Of a stretch of DNA of 64,000 nucleotides, positions 1 to 8,641 are shown in pieces; positions within the stretch are counted from its first letter, which is position 1; each line of letters opens with the position of its first letter. The stretch spans positions 1 through 64,000 of the forward strand of contig JALEKN010000029.1 of NCBI GenBank assembly GCA_022769125.1. Reading direction: 5' to 3'. Below the pieces are notes generated by a model that worked only from the letters and a program-made list of their open reading frames with translations, did not search any database and was not told where the DNA came from. Both the position numbers and the translations under genes were made by a program. The DNA comes from Agathobacter sp. (GTDB taxonomy: Bacteria > Bacillota > Clostridia > Lachnospirales > Lachnospiraceae).

Positions 1-655
1 CGCTCATTCCACGTGATGCAACAAGAGCCTTAATGATATAGTCACGGTTAAGCAGAGCCTTCGCTCTTGTCTGAACCCAGTTGCGACCGGATAATTCTTC
101 AAACTTGGCAATGAAATCCTGCAGCTTTCCTTCGTTATCGAGTGTACGTTCCAGATCTGCTACCCAAGGAGATGTCCCGCAATAACCGACGGACTCATTG
201 AACGCCCTGAGCATGATGTCCATGATGGCTTGTGTACGGCTCTTGGAATCAGACTTTGCTTTACTATCGATATTGAAAAGTACTACCTTATTCTTTGCCT
301 TTGCACAGGTCTTCAGGTCGGCCAGTACCATCTGGTCTTTAATCTTGTCATTAAAATATTCAACGGCAGGCTGGCCAGCTACTTCCTCATTTTCCAGAAT
401 GTATCCGAGGATCTTCAAGAAGTGAGATTTACCGGATCCAAAGAAGCCTGTAATCCACACACCAATTTTTTCTGTCGGGTGATTGATAGACTCTCTATAC
501 CGTCTGAAGAAAGTACGCATGCTCTTGGTTATTTCATCTGTGCAAACGTACTCCTCAAGCTCCTGCCACTTTTGCTCTTCATCTTCATTACCAATTGTGA
601 CGACGCCCTGGATGGACCTGGAAATATCCTTCTTAAACAGATCTTTAATAATCAT
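1..655 (-). CDS. brxC: BREX ATP-binding protein BrxC, 5' part only
   Basis: The N-terminal ~218 residues of a protein that runs off the left edge. BrxC is the large P-loop ATPase of BREX phage-defence systems. A Walker A motif, GFFGSGKSH, is visible near residues 70-78, after an N-terminus beginning MIIKDLFKKDISRSIQG. The ATG at 655 overlaps the last 11 bases of brxB (ATGATTATTAA), so the two are translationally coupled. Order brxA-brxB-brxC matches the start of type 1 BREX operons. The family call rests on this order and on the N-terminal sequence pattern. The rest of the gene and any pglX, pglZ or brxL lie outside the window. Confidence 0.88.
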   Translation of the reverse strand, partial: MIIKDLFKKDISRSIQGVVTIGNEDEEQKWQELEEYVCTDEITKSMRTFFRRYRESINHPTEKIGVWITGFFGSGKSHFLKILGYILENEEVAGQPAVEYFNDKIKDQMVLADLKTCAKAKNKVVLFNIDSKAKSDSKSRTQAIMDIMLRAFNESVGYCGTSPWVADLERTLDNEGKLQDFIAKFEELSGRNWVQTRAKALLNRDYIIKALVASRGMS

Positions 656-1265
656 TTGCAGCTGTTCTCCTTTCAACCAGTGGGAAGGCCCGGTAGTAAT
701 TGTCGTCATCGAGTCTTTCAAAAAGCTTCAGTGTCATTTTTTCTTTTATCTCGTATCTACCCGGATACATCATAACAACTGGATTTCTCCGGAAGATGCT
801 CTGCAGATTGTTCAGGATCGTGTGGCTTCTGATTACCGGGAAGGCTTTGCCAACGCCTGTGATCAGCACAATGCTCTTTCCGTCATCCGCCACACCTTCC
901 TTGAATTTATCGAGGAAGGCATTCTCTTCTTCCTCAACAGACAGAAGCGGCTGAAATACCTCTCGCAGGAGCAGATCCTTGTCGTATTCCGTCTCCATTC
1001 GGAGCACATCATCCATGTATCCTTCAGATTCAATAATGTCCAGCATCATTTCGTAGAGATCGAACTCAACGATCGCCGGATTCCGGTCCTTCAGCTTCTT
1101 TACTTCCTTGCGTACCAGAAGCTCATCTTTTGGAGCGTAGTCAAAGATGTAAAACCTGAGGTCATTTGCCGTACCGTATTTTGTCAGTGCATCCACACTG
1201 ATCATCCTGTCTTCCAGGTCGATGAACCTTTCGTTTAATGATCTTTCCGCCATATCAGTCACCAC
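645..1265 (-). CDS. brxB: BREX protein BrxB (DUF1788)
   Basis: 206 residues, a normal length for DUF1788/BrxB. Recognisable features are the N-terminal block ERFIDLEDRM, the central FDLYEMMLDIIE and the C-terminal IVLITGVGKAFPVIRSHTIL followed by VVMMYPGRY, typical of the family. BrxB is an essential but poorly understood BREX component. It lies between brxA, whose 3' end it overlaps by 11 bp, and brxC, which starts inside its last codons. The first codons read MVTDMAERS; the ATG at 1253 (MAERS) is an alternative start. Function is assigned from family and operon position. Confidence 0.88.
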   Translation of the reverse strand: MVTDMAERSLNERFIDLEDRMISVDALTKYGTANDLRFYIFDYAPKDELLVRKEVKKLKDRNPAIVEFDLYEMMLDIIESEGYMDDVLRMETEYDKDLLLREVFQPLLSVEEEENAFLDKFKEGVADDGKSIVLITGVGKAFPVIRSHTILNNLQSIFRRNPVVMMYPGRYEIKEKMTLKLFERLDDDNYYRAFPLVERRTAANDY

Positions 1266-1860
1266 CTAACATTGCTTTCAGATAATCCTTGTCGCCGATT
1301 AACTCGATATGTTCTTCAACTGCTGGATGGATCATCACACGGTTCACGATGATATTTTTCTTCTCCCTCCTGCCAAATCCAGAATCCACCAGGATATTTC
1401 GATATCCCTTCGTAAGGCAATCCAGTGTGAACTTTCCCCATTTAGCAACAATTAGATCAGTCTGCTTTTTACTTGCGAAGAACTCATCGAAGTCGTCCAT
1501 AGATAAGTATTTTCTGTTTTCGCTCATAAGAGCGTCTCTGTACTTTTCAAAGAGGAAATCGAAGAACAATGAATCAGTTTTAGCAATGGCGTAAACAAGA
1601 ATAAATTTTGATGTGGCAACATCAGCGTTATAGAACTGGTTGAGGAGGAATTCATCCAGCGCACATAAACGGTTGTAGAGAACATTTGTGATCTCGCGTC
1701 TACGCTCCAGGGATTCAACCTCTATGAAATTCTCATCAAAGCAACGGTGATAAATCTCATCTCGATCAAGCCCATCCAGCATCAGCTTTGCGATCTTCTT
1801 CGCGATAGGATACTTGAACGGAGTTTTCTTGATGGCTGATGAGTAGGGTTTTCTATTCAT
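1255..1860 (-). CDS. brxA: BREX protein BrxA (DUF1819)
   Basis: 201 residues, the usual size for DUF1819/BrxA, a small helical, DNA-binding BREX component. The N-terminus carries a basic stretch (KPYSSAIKKTPF) followed by a helical domain rich in leucine and aspartate. It is the first gene of the operon, preceded by AAGGAG at good spacing and by a strong promoter at 1931-1959. Its 3' end overlaps brxB by 11 bp. Together with brxB and brxC it identifies the locus as BREX. No separate regulator gene is present between brxA and the housekeeping gene on its right. Confidence 0.88.
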   Translation of the reverse strand: MNRKPYSSAIKKTPFKYPIAKKIAKLMLDGLDRDEIYHRCFDENFIEVESLERRREITNVLYNRLCALDEFLLNQFYNADVATSKFILVYAIAKTDSLFFDFLFEKYRDALMSENRKYLSMDDFDEFFASKKQTDLIVAKWGKFTLDCLTKGYRNILVDSGFGRREKKNIIVNRVMIHPAVEEHIELIGDKDYLKAMLGGD

Positions 1861-1887
1861 TAGCGCAATTCTCCTTAATATATATGA

Positions 1888-1903
1888 AGGGCATAGATGC
1901 CCT
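1888..1903. promoter_or_regulatory. Palindrome in the BREX leader (operator or hairpin)
   Basis: AGGGCAT-AG-ATGCCCT: two perfect 7-bp arms with a 2-bp centre, between the BREX -10 box and the brxA ribosome binding site. A 2-nt loop is too tight for a stable RNA hairpin with all seven pairs, which makes a protein-binding operator at least as likely. The cognate regulator is not visible in the window. Confidence 0.4.
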
Positions 1904-1930
1904 CAATTTTAGTTTTCCGATTATAAGAAA

Positions 1931-1959
1931 ATATTATCAGAAAATTAATGGCGAGTCAA
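1931..1959 (-). promoter_or_regulatory. Sigma-A-type promoter of the BREX operon
   Basis: On the minus strand TTGACT (1954-1959) and TAATAT (1931-1936) are separated by exactly 17 bp, close to consensus. It lies about 70 bp upstream of brxA with no other gene between. Confidence 0.75.
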
Positions 1960-1960
1960 C

Positions 1961-2093
1961 AAAAAGCGTTCCTTTTGAAATGCAGTTTGTGCGTTTTTGA
2001 AAAATCCCGTTTTCAAGTCGTTATCATTTCTAAGGTCTCAGCCACCTAAAATCGCCAAATCAGTAGTTATAAGGTCTCACCAGCTGTCGGAGC
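1961..2093. other. Non-coding spacer between BREX and rlmCD
   Basis: No plausible ORF. It contains two copies of the 10-mer TAAGGTCTCA (2031-2040 and 2070-2079) about 40 bp apart. On the minus strand these read TGAGACCTTA beside GGTGGC-like sequence, reminiscent of the repeated ends of some insertion sequences. No transposase or paired terminal repeat is present, so this is at most a scar. Confidence 0.35.
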
Positions 2094-2162
2094 AAAAAAA
2101 TAAGGGATTCCTGGTCTCCCGTCACGCCGATTTGCTCGGGTGCGGAATTGCAAGAATCCCTT
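2094..2162 (-). terminator. Terminator after rlmCD with an unusually long apical part
   Basis: On the minus strand AAGGGATTC (2154-2162) pairs perfectly with GAATCCCTT (2102-2110), followed by ATTTTTTT. The ~43-nt apical segment contains a CCCG/CGGG pair and so may fold further. It lies just after the rlmCD stop codon and separates that gene from BREX. Confidence 0.7.
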
Positions 2163-2188
2163 GATTTAGCGCCTTTTCAGGCCAATTT

Positions 2189-3628
2189 TCAATTATGTCT
2201 TTCCATCAGTACAACGGTCTCGACGTGCACCGTCATCCCGAATTGGTCCACCCCGCGGATCTTCTGTATCTCATACCCTCCGTCGCACAGAATCCTCAGG
2301 TCACGGGCGAGAGTCGCCGAATCGCAGCTTACATAAACGATACGTTCCGGCTGCATCTTAAGCATCGTGTCCAGACAATCGGCATCACAGCCCTTCCGTG
2401 GCGGATCTACCACGATAACATCCGGATGGCGCATCTCGGAAGCTGCATCCTGTTTCGCATAAAACGTCGGAAGCACTTCCTCTGCTTTTCCGACAAAAAA
2501 CTCGGCGTTATCGATGCCGTTTCTTGCTGCATTCGCTTTTGCATCCTCGATTGCCTGCGGGATAATTTCCACGCCACAGACCTTCTTTGCGCTTCCCGCC
2601 AAAAAGAGCGAGATTGTTCCAATGCCGCAGTACAGATCCCACACGGTCTCCTGCCCTGTTAGTCCGGCATACTCCAATGCAAGGCTGTACAGTTTCTCGG
2701 TCTGTACCGGATTCACCTGATAGAAAGATAACGGTGAAATATGAAACGTCAGTGCTTTCCCCGTAAATGGATAGCCCTCTGCCTGCATATTACGCACATG
2801 GATCGTATCGGAGATCGTGTCACTGCCCCAGATCGTGTGTATCTCTTTACCCATGATAACGTTAGTCTTTTCCCGATTGAGGCTGATGGAAATGCTGGTC
2901 ATATTCTCAATCTGAGTCAGCTTCTCTAAAAGCTTGTTCTGCTGTGGAAGGCGGTACTTATCGGTGTTTACGATCAGACATACCATGATCTCCTTGCTGG
3001 TAAAGCCCTTTCGGATCAGCACATGGCGCACAAGACCTTTTCCGGTTGTCTCATCATAAGCCGGAATTCGATTCTCCTTCATGTATGCCAGAACTGCCTC
3101 CAGAATTTCTTTATTCTCACCAGCGCCGAGTGCACAATCCGTATTCGCAATAATAGAATGTGTTCTGCCCGCATAGAAACCGGTAATAGGATTTCCTTCT
3201 TTATCCACGCCAACCGGATACTGTGCCTTATTGCGGTAATGCCATGGCTCATCCATTCCCACAATTGGCTCCATGTGTGCATCTACATACTGCGCGTCAA
3301 AGCCTCCCAGACGGATGAGATTGTTACGGATCTTGCTCTCCTTGAACTCAAGCTGCTTTTCATAGCGTAACGCCTGCAGCTGGCAGCCCCCGCATTGCCT
3401 GTAAAAATCACACTTTGGTTTGGTGCGGTAGGCAGATTCCTTTACCAATTTCTCCAGCCTTGCATATGCATAGTGCTTTTTCGCCTTCATGATCTTTACT
3501 TCCGCAACATCCCCGATCACCGTGTCCTTCACAAAAAGTGCAAAGCCATCGACCTTTCCAATGCCTTCTCCCTCATTGCTCATGTCCACGATTTCAACTG
3601 TCAGACGGTCATTTTTCTGAAATTCCAT
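2189..3628 (-). CDS. rlmCD: 23S rRNA (uracil-5-)-methyltransferase, RlmCD/RumA family
   Basis: 479 residues from the ATG at 3628, chosen because GGAAGG lies just upstream; the frame stays open further upstream. These enzymes use S-adenosylmethionine to make 5-methyluridine in 23S rRNA. An N-terminal TRAM domain (about residues 1-60) is followed by the iron-sulphur cysteine cluster around CDFYRQCGGCQ. The C-terminal Rossmann methyltransferase shows WDLYCGIGTISL, the VDPPRKGC motif and the catalytic-cysteine region VYVSCDSATLARDL. The firmicute enzyme often modifies two sites (RlmCD); specificity cannot be read here. It is the last gene of the htrA-like/yhaM/rlmCD run. Confidence 0.9.
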   Translation of the reverse strand: MEFQKNDRLTVEIVDMSNEGEGIGKVDGFALFVKDTVIGDVAEVKIMKAKKHYAYARLEKLVKESAYRTKPKCDFYRQCGGCQLQALRYEKQLEFKESKIRNNLIRLGGFDAQYVDAHMEPIVGMDEPWHYRNKAQYPVGVDKEGNPITGFYAGRTHSIIANTDCALGAGENKEILEAVLAYMKENRIPAYDETTGKGLVRHVLIRKGFTSKEIMVCLIVNTDKYRLPQQNKLLEKLTQIENMTSISISLNREKTNVIMGKEIHTIWGSDTISDTIHVRNMQAEGYPFTGKALTFHISPLSFYQVNPVQTEKLYSLALEYAGLTGQETVWDLYCGIGTISLFLAGSAKKVCGVEIIPQAIEDAKANAARNGIDNAEFFVGKAEEVLPTFYAKQDAASEMRHPDVIVVDPPRKGCDADCLDTMLKMQPERIVYVSCDSATLARDLRILCDGGYEIQKIRGVDQFGMTVHVETVVLMERHN

Positions 3629-3708
3629 AGTTCTTCCTTCCAAAATATAAAGTGAAAAAAGTGGAAAAGGAACTGACACCTCTTCCACTCTTCCTATCGT
3701 TATATGAT

Positions 3709-4653
3709 TTAGTCGCTGGTGCGGCGGATGTTTGTCTCGAGGAGGCGGTTAAAGCCCTGCCACTCCATGCTCTTATCCGGAACGTTCGTCAAAAGTTCCT
3801 TGAATGTCTCCATCTTTGCGTCAATATTGTCCGCAAAGCTAAGAGCAAGTGCTTCGACAAGCGCCGGTTTCTTCGGTGAACCATACTCTAACTCTCCGTG
3901 ATGAGAAAGAATACAGTGTTTTAGTTCATTGCCGAGCACAACCGGGAATCCGTCGATTTTACGGATCTCCTCGCCTACCCACTCTGCTCCGATCATGATA
4001 TGCCCGAGAAGCTGTCCCTCATCGGTGTAATCGTTCTCCGGGAACACAGACAATTCACGCAACTTACCTACATCGTGGAAAATTGCCGCTGTAATCAGAA
4101 GATCACGATTTAAGAACGGATAATTTATTGAAAAATAGTCACAATTCTTTGCAACACTCAATGTATGCTCCAAAAGTCCTCCGACAAAACCATGATGCAC
4201 ACTCTTTGCTGCAGAATGGAACTTAAAACGTGCCGCAAAATCCTTGTCATCGAAAAAGTTATGTAACAGAGTGCTAAGATATGGATTCTTGACAGTTCCT
4301 ATCATGCTCATAAGCTCTGCATACATTCCGTCAATGTCCTTGCTGCTGACCGGTAGATAATCCTTCGGATCATACTCTCCTTCTCCCACCTTGCGCAGAC
4401 GCTTGATGGAAAGCTGCAGATTTCCCTGAAAGCTTGTAATATCTCCGGTTATAGCCACATAGTCGAGAGTGTCAAATTCCTCAATTCCTACGGAACCCGG
4501 ATCCCAGATCTTGGCGTCAATCGTGCCTGTCTTGTCCTGTAAGATAACATTGTCGTACGGTTTGCCGGATTTGGTCAGCGCCGACTGTTTGTATTTGCAC
4601 AGATAAACCTCGCTGATACGTTCTCCTTCACGGAGTGATTCAATATACTTCAT
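3709..4653 (-). CDS. yhaM: 3'-5' exoribonuclease YhaM
   Basis: 314 residues, the normal YhaM length, starting at the ATG at 4653, which has GGAGGAATT directly in front. An N-terminal OB-fold nucleic-acid-binding domain (about residues 10-100) precedes an HD-type metal-dependent phosphohydrolase domain. In that domain a His at VHHGFVGGLLEHT and the HD pair in IFHDVGKL (about residue 193) are clear. YhaM trims 3' ends of RNA and contributes to mRNA turnover. The start codon lies just after the stop of the HtrA-like gene (4665), and rlmCD follows, so the three are probably co-transcribed. Confidence 0.9.
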   Translation of the reverse strand: MKYIESLREGERISEVYLCKYKQSALTKSGKPYDNVILQDKTGTIDAKIWDPGSVGIEEFDTLDYVAITGDITSFQGNLQLSIKRLRKVGEGEYDPKDYLPVSSKDIDGMYAELMSMIGTVKNPYLSTLLHNFFDDKDFAARFKFHSAAKSVHHGFVGGLLEHTLSVAKNCDYFSINYPFLNRDLLITAAIFHDVGKLRELSVFPENDYTDEGQLLGHIMIGAEWVGEEIRKIDGFPVVLGNELKHCILSHHGELEYGSPKKPALVEALALSFADNIDAKMETFKELLTNVPDKSMEWQGFNRLLETNIRRTSD

Positions 4654-4664
4654 AATTCCTCCAT

Positions 4665-6077
4665 CTATTGCAATGTGCCAACTGTCACTTCGCATGTGAT
4701 CGTTGCGTAATCGCTGGCACCTTTGCGTTTTATTTCTATGTCCACGGTATTTTCCGGCTTAAGTTCGAGCAAAGCACTCGAATACGCCGCATCCGAACTT
4801 ACCTTCTGCCCGTTGATGCTGGTAATCACATCGCCGCTCTGAATGCCGGCACTCATCGCCGGTGAATCCATGACAACCTCCTTGACATACACGCCCTTTG
4901 GAATACCATAGGTTCCTTCAATCTTACTGGTGACCGTTGATACCTTCATTCCCAGATACGGAATATCCTCGCCTGCACACAGCTTCTCAATCACCGGCCA
5001 AAGCTCCTGCGCACAGATAGCGGTAAGCGTATTTTCTGCCCTTGAAGCACTGTAATCCTGCATCACGATTCCGATGATCTCTCCATCAACATTGATAAGA
5101 ACCCCGCTTCCGTCCTTATCAGCCACAATATCGGTGGTATAAACCGTATAATTGGAGTCCTCCACGCTGATCGTATTATTCGTGGATGTAATGTTCCCGG
5201 TCAGAATGGAATAGTTCGTGCCAAGCGGACTTCCAAGCGCAATTGCGATCATGCCTCCATGTACCATCATCGCACTGCTGATGGTGGCCACCGCTTTCGG
5301 TTCGCCAACCTCCGACTTATTAACGGAAAGAACTGCAAGTCCGGTGTTTTTATCTTCCTTCTTAAGCGCAGCATCACAGACCGCCTCGTCCCAAAAAGTC
5401 ACGCTGATTCTGGATGCATCCTTTATCACTTTACGCTCCGTGAGGATGAGATATTCCTCATCATTCTCCATAATGATTACTCCGGAGCCGGAATCCTCTG
5501 CCTCATAGGAATTGTTAAAAAGATCCTTGTCGCTTCTGACGCTTGTGATTGTCACAACAGATGCATTTGCCTGTGTTCCAATCCCGTACAGTTCCTCCTG
5601 CAGCTTCTGATATGCTTCAAGCGTCAATACTGTATCCGGCAATTCTGTTTTGGAATCGCTGTCCTGTCCATCCAAATCCGCACCATCCGGATTCCCATCA
5701 TCCGCATTTTTATCATCTGCCTGCCCGTCATCCTGCGGCTTGCTGTCTGCCGGCAGCTCCTGCTCTGTAGACGTCTCTCCGGTCTCTGTTGAAGCAGTCT
5801 CGCTCTCGGTTGAAAGCACCGGTGAACCTATTTCTGTACTATCATCCTCCTGTGAGGCCGTCTCACTCTGCTGTGTATCCTTCGCATACAGCCCTTCCGT
5901 ATATGTGTGAAGGCGCGGAAGCAGAAGTGCAAAGACCAGACATGCCATTCCCGCAAACATCATGCCACACAATGCGGAGACAAGAAGGCGCACGAATGCC
6001 CTTTTCTTGCTGATCGGTTTTTCTTTTATTTTTTCCCGGACAAATGGCTGGTTCTTCTGTAACTGATTATCTTCCAT
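4665..6077 (-). CDS. Membrane-anchored HtrA-like protein with PDZ domain, probably a pseudoprotease
   Basis: 470 residues. A basic N-terminus and one membrane segment (about 30-53) precede a long Ser/Thr/Asp/Glu-rich linker (about 62-150), a trypsin-like S1C domain (about 165-365) and a C-terminal PDZ domain (about 375-465, with GVYVKEVVMDSPAMSAGIQ). The architecture is that of HtrA/DegP quality-control proteases. However, the usual catalytic His motif (NNHV) reads LTERKV near residue 213, the TDLAVL aspartate position reads TGLAVL near 242, and the GNSGGPL serine motif reads DGSGVL near 322. The structural motif GSPLGTNYSILTG is kept. It is most simply read as an inactive, peptide-binding HtrA. 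First gene of the yhaM/rlmCD operon. Confidence 0.8.
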   Translation of the reverse strand: MEDNQLQKNQPFVREKIKEKPISKKRAFVRLLVSALCGMMFAGMACLVFALLLPRLHTYTEGLYAKDTQQSETASQEDDSTEIGSPVLSTESETASTETGETSTEQELPADSKPQDDGQADDKNADDGNPDGADLDGQDSDSKTELPDTVLTLEAYQKLQEELYGIGTQANASVVTITSVRSDKDLFNNSYEAEDSGSGVIIMENDEEYLILTERKVIKDASRISVTFWDEAVCDAALKKEDKNTGLAVLSVNKSEVGEPKAVATISSAMMVHGGMIAIALGSPLGTNYSILTGNITSTNNTISVEDSNYTVYTTDIVADKDGSGVLINVDGEIIGIVMQDYSASRAENTLTAICAQELWPVIEKLCAGEDIPYLGMKVSTVTSKIEGTYGIPKGVYVKEVVMDSPAMSAGIQSGDVITSINGQKVSSDAAYSSALLELKPENTVDIEIKRKGASDYATITCEVTVGTLQ

Positions 6078-6138
6078 TCATACCCCTCATCATAAACTGT
6101 CGTACATATACTGTTTGTGCAAAAGTCCAACAAATTAT

Positions 6139-6167
6139 ATTATATGCGCAAATATCACCTCTTGCAA
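6139..6167 (-). promoter_or_regulatory. Promoter of the htrA-like/yhaM/rlmCD operon
   Basis: Minus strand TTGCAA (6162-6167), 17 bp, TATAAT (6139-6144), about 60 bp upstream of the HtrA-like start. It lies close to the divergent mutS2 promoter. Confidence 0.65.
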
Positions 6168-6178
6168 CTTTTTTTAGT

Positions 6179-6206
6179 TTGCTTACCGCACAGGATAGGT
6201 TATAAT
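6179..6206 (+). promoter_or_regulatory. Promoter of mutS2 and the two-component genes
   Basis: TTGCTT (6179-6184), 16 bp, TATAAT (6201-6206), 41 bp upstream of the mutS2 ATG. Its -35 box is 11 bp from the -35 box of the divergent promoter. Confidence 0.65.
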
Positions 6207-6247
6207 AGAAGCCACAAGATCCTTGCTAAATCTAAAAGGAGAGCACT

Positions 6248-8629
6248 ATGAATCAAAAAGTATTACAGACCTTGGAATATAATAAAATTTTGGAGCGTCT
6301 GGCAGCATATGCGTCCTGCGAGGACACAAAAAAACGCTGCCTGTCCCTGGCTCCGGTTACTGATATTGATAAGATTAACGAGCTTCAGCAGACAACTACA
6401 GACGCACTTACCCGCCTGTATAGAAGCAGCGGCATTTCATTCGCAGGCATCCACAATATTAACGCATCCCTAAAGCGGCTCGATATCGGCAGTTCTCTAA
6501 ACACTGTTGAACTGCTCCGCATCTGCTCGCTCCTTGAAGTTGCAAAACGTGCCAAGGCATTTGGCAGAGCCGCCCGCGAAGATGAAGCTGCCGACTCCCT
6601 TACACCTTTATTTGAGCAGATTGAACCATTGTCGCCGCTTCACGAAGAGATACGACGCTGCATCCTCGGTGAGGATGAGATTGCAGATGACGCAAGTCCG
6701 GCACTTTTTAAAATCCGTAAGTCCATCCATGGAATGAGCGACCGGATCCATGCACAACTGACTTCTCTTATGAATAATACGACCACCAGAAGCTATCTGC
6801 AGGATGCCGTTGTCACCATGCGTGACGGCAGATACTGTCTCCCCGTGAAAGCAGAGGCAAAGGCATCGATTCCCGGGATGGTACATGACCAATCCTCATC
6901 CGGCTCCACACTCTTCATCGAGCCTATGGCGGTTGTTAATCTCAACAACGAGCTGCGTGAGCTTTATTTGAAAGAACAGGAAGAGATCAATGTGATCCTG
7001 ATGGACCTTTCCAATCAGGTAGCCGGTTATCAAATGGCAATCCAACAGGATTTTGAGATTCTCGCGGAATTGGATTTCATCTTTGCCAAGGCAAATCTGG
7101 CAAAAAGCTATGACGGCGTCGCACCGGTCTTTAACGAGCGCGGGTACATACGCATCCGCAAGGGGCGCCACCCACTCCTTGATTCAAAGAAAGTTGTTCC
7201 GATCGATGTTGAAATCGGAAACACTTATAAACAGCTTATCGTGACCGGTCCCAATACCGGAGGTAAGACCGTTTCCTTAAAGACGGTCGGACTGCTCTCC
7301 CTCATGGGACAGTCCGGACTTCACATTCCTGCCGGAGATCGTTCTGAGCTTGCCGTTTTCGAGGAAATTTTTGCGGATATCGGAGACGAACAGAGTATTG
7401 AACAAAGTCTCAGTACTTTCTCCTCCCATATGGCCAACATCATCCGCATCTTAGAGAAGGCCAACGATCGAAGCCTTGTCCTGTTTGATGAACTTTGTGC
7501 CGGAACCGACCCAACAGAAGGTGCCGCACTTGCGATTTCAATTCTTCATAAGCTTAACCAGTATGGCTCCATTGTCATGGCTACTACCCATTACAGTGAG
7601 TTGAAGGTCTATGCCCTTACCTCTGCCGGCGTTGAAAATGCCTGTTGCGAGTTTGATGTAGAAACTTTAAGCCCTACGTATCGTCTTCTGATCGGTATCC
7701 CCGGAAAGAGCAATGCGTTTGCGATTTCCTCCAAGCTCGGACTTCCCGATAACATCATAGACGATGCCCGCGACCGCATTGGCCAGAAGGATGCCCAATT
7801 TGAAGATCTGCTGGCAAGTCTTGAAAGCAGCCGGCAGACCATTGAGAAAGAGCAGCTCGAGATCAATCAATATAAGGACGAAATTGAGAACCTAAAGAAA
7901 AAGCTGGAAGAAAAGCACGAACGTCTTGACCAGAGCAAAGACAAAATTCTACGCGATGCAAACGAGGAGGCATACCGTATCTTAAAAGAAGCAAAAGACC
8001 TCGCAGACGAGACGATCCGCAACTTTAACAAATACGGGCAGGGCTCTGCTCCGATGAGCCAGATGGAGAAGGAACGAACCAAGGTGCGGGACAAGATGTC
8101 CGAAAAGGAAAAACGTCTTTCCGGTATCAAAAAACAGGAAACGCAAAATCACCCGATTCCTAAAAATCTCCGCATCGGCGATACCGTCAAGGTTCTCTCC
8201 ATGAACCTCAAGGGAACCGTCCATACCCTTCCAAATGCAAAAGGTGATCTCTATGTGCAGATGGGTATTCTCCGTTCCCTTGTCAACATCAAAGATCTGG
8301 TTGTCATTGATGAGGATGCACTTTCCCCATCTAAAAAGTATGGTGGAAGCGCCGGAAGCAAAATCAAGATGAGTAAATCCGCTTCCGTATCCACCGAGAT
8401 CAACCTGATCGGCCTGAATACGGATGAAGCGATTGCACGGCTTGATAAGTATCTCGATGATGCTTATATTGCGCATATTCCAACTGTCCGTATTGTTCAC
8501 GGAAAGGGAACCGGCGCACTTCGTACCGCTGTCCACAATCACTTAAAACGCTTAAAATACGTCAAGAGTTTCCAGCTTGCAGAATTTGGCGAGGGGGATG
8601 CCGGCGTTACAATTGCTAAGTTTGAATAA
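6248..8629 (+). CDS. mutS2: MutS2 family ATPase/endonuclease
   Basis: 793 residues, the expected length. After an N-terminal core/lever region (about 1-300) comes the MutS ATPase with Walker A GPNTGGKTV (about 334-342) and Walker B LVLFDELCAGTDPTEGA. A charged coiled coil (about 515-630), a KOW-like segment and a C-terminal Smr domain (about 715-793, with VRIVHGKGTGALR) follow. MutS2 proteins lack the mismatch-reading domain of MutS. They are known to suppress recombination and, in Bacillus, to act on collided ribosomes through the Smr domain. AAAGGAG precedes the ATG. The response regulator starts 12 bp after the stop. Confidence 0.95.
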   Translation: MNQKVLQTLEYNKILERLAAYASCEDTKKRCLSLAPVTDIDKINELQQTTTDALTRLYRSSGISFAGIHNINASLKRLDIGSSLNTVELLRICSLLEVAKRAKAFGRAAREDEAADSLTPLFEQIEPLSPLHEEIRRCILGEDEIADDASPALFKIRKSIHGMSDRIHAQLTSLMNNTTTRSYLQDAVVTMRDGRYCLPVKAEAKASIPGMVHDQSSSGSTLFIEPMAVVNLNNELRELYLKEQEEINVILMDLSNQVAGYQMAIQQDFEILAELDFIFAKANLAKSYDGVAPVFNERGYIRIRKGRHPLLDSKKVVPIDVEIGNTYKQLIVTGPNTGGKTVSLKTVGLLSLMGQSGLHIPAGDRSELAVFEEIFADIGDEQSIEQSLSTFSSHMANIIRILEKANDRSLVLFDELCAGTDPTEGAALAISILHKLNQYGSIVMATTHYSELKVYALTSAGVENACCEFDVETLSPTYRLLIGIPGKSNAFAISSKLGLPDNIIDDARDRIGQKDAQFEDLLASLESSRQTIEKEQLEINQYKDEIENLKKKLEEKHERLDQSKDKILRDANEEAYRILKEAKDLADETIRNFNKYGQGSAPMSQMEKERTKVRDKMSEKEKRLSGIKKQETQNHPIPKNLRIGDTVKVLSMNLKGTVHTLPNAKGDLYVQMGILRSLVNIKDLVVIDEDALSPSKKYGGSAGSKIKMSKSASVSTEINLIGLNTDEAIARLDKYLDDAYIAHIPTVRIVHGKGTGALRTAVHNHLKRLKYVKSFQLAEFGEGDAGVTIAKFE

Positions 8630-8641
8630 AAAGGAGGAGCT

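Noticed and set aside
483-1238. 251-codon plus-strand ORF opposite brxB and brxC
   Set aside because: Antisense shadow: the minus-strand genes have family signatures, good starts and coupled overlaps.
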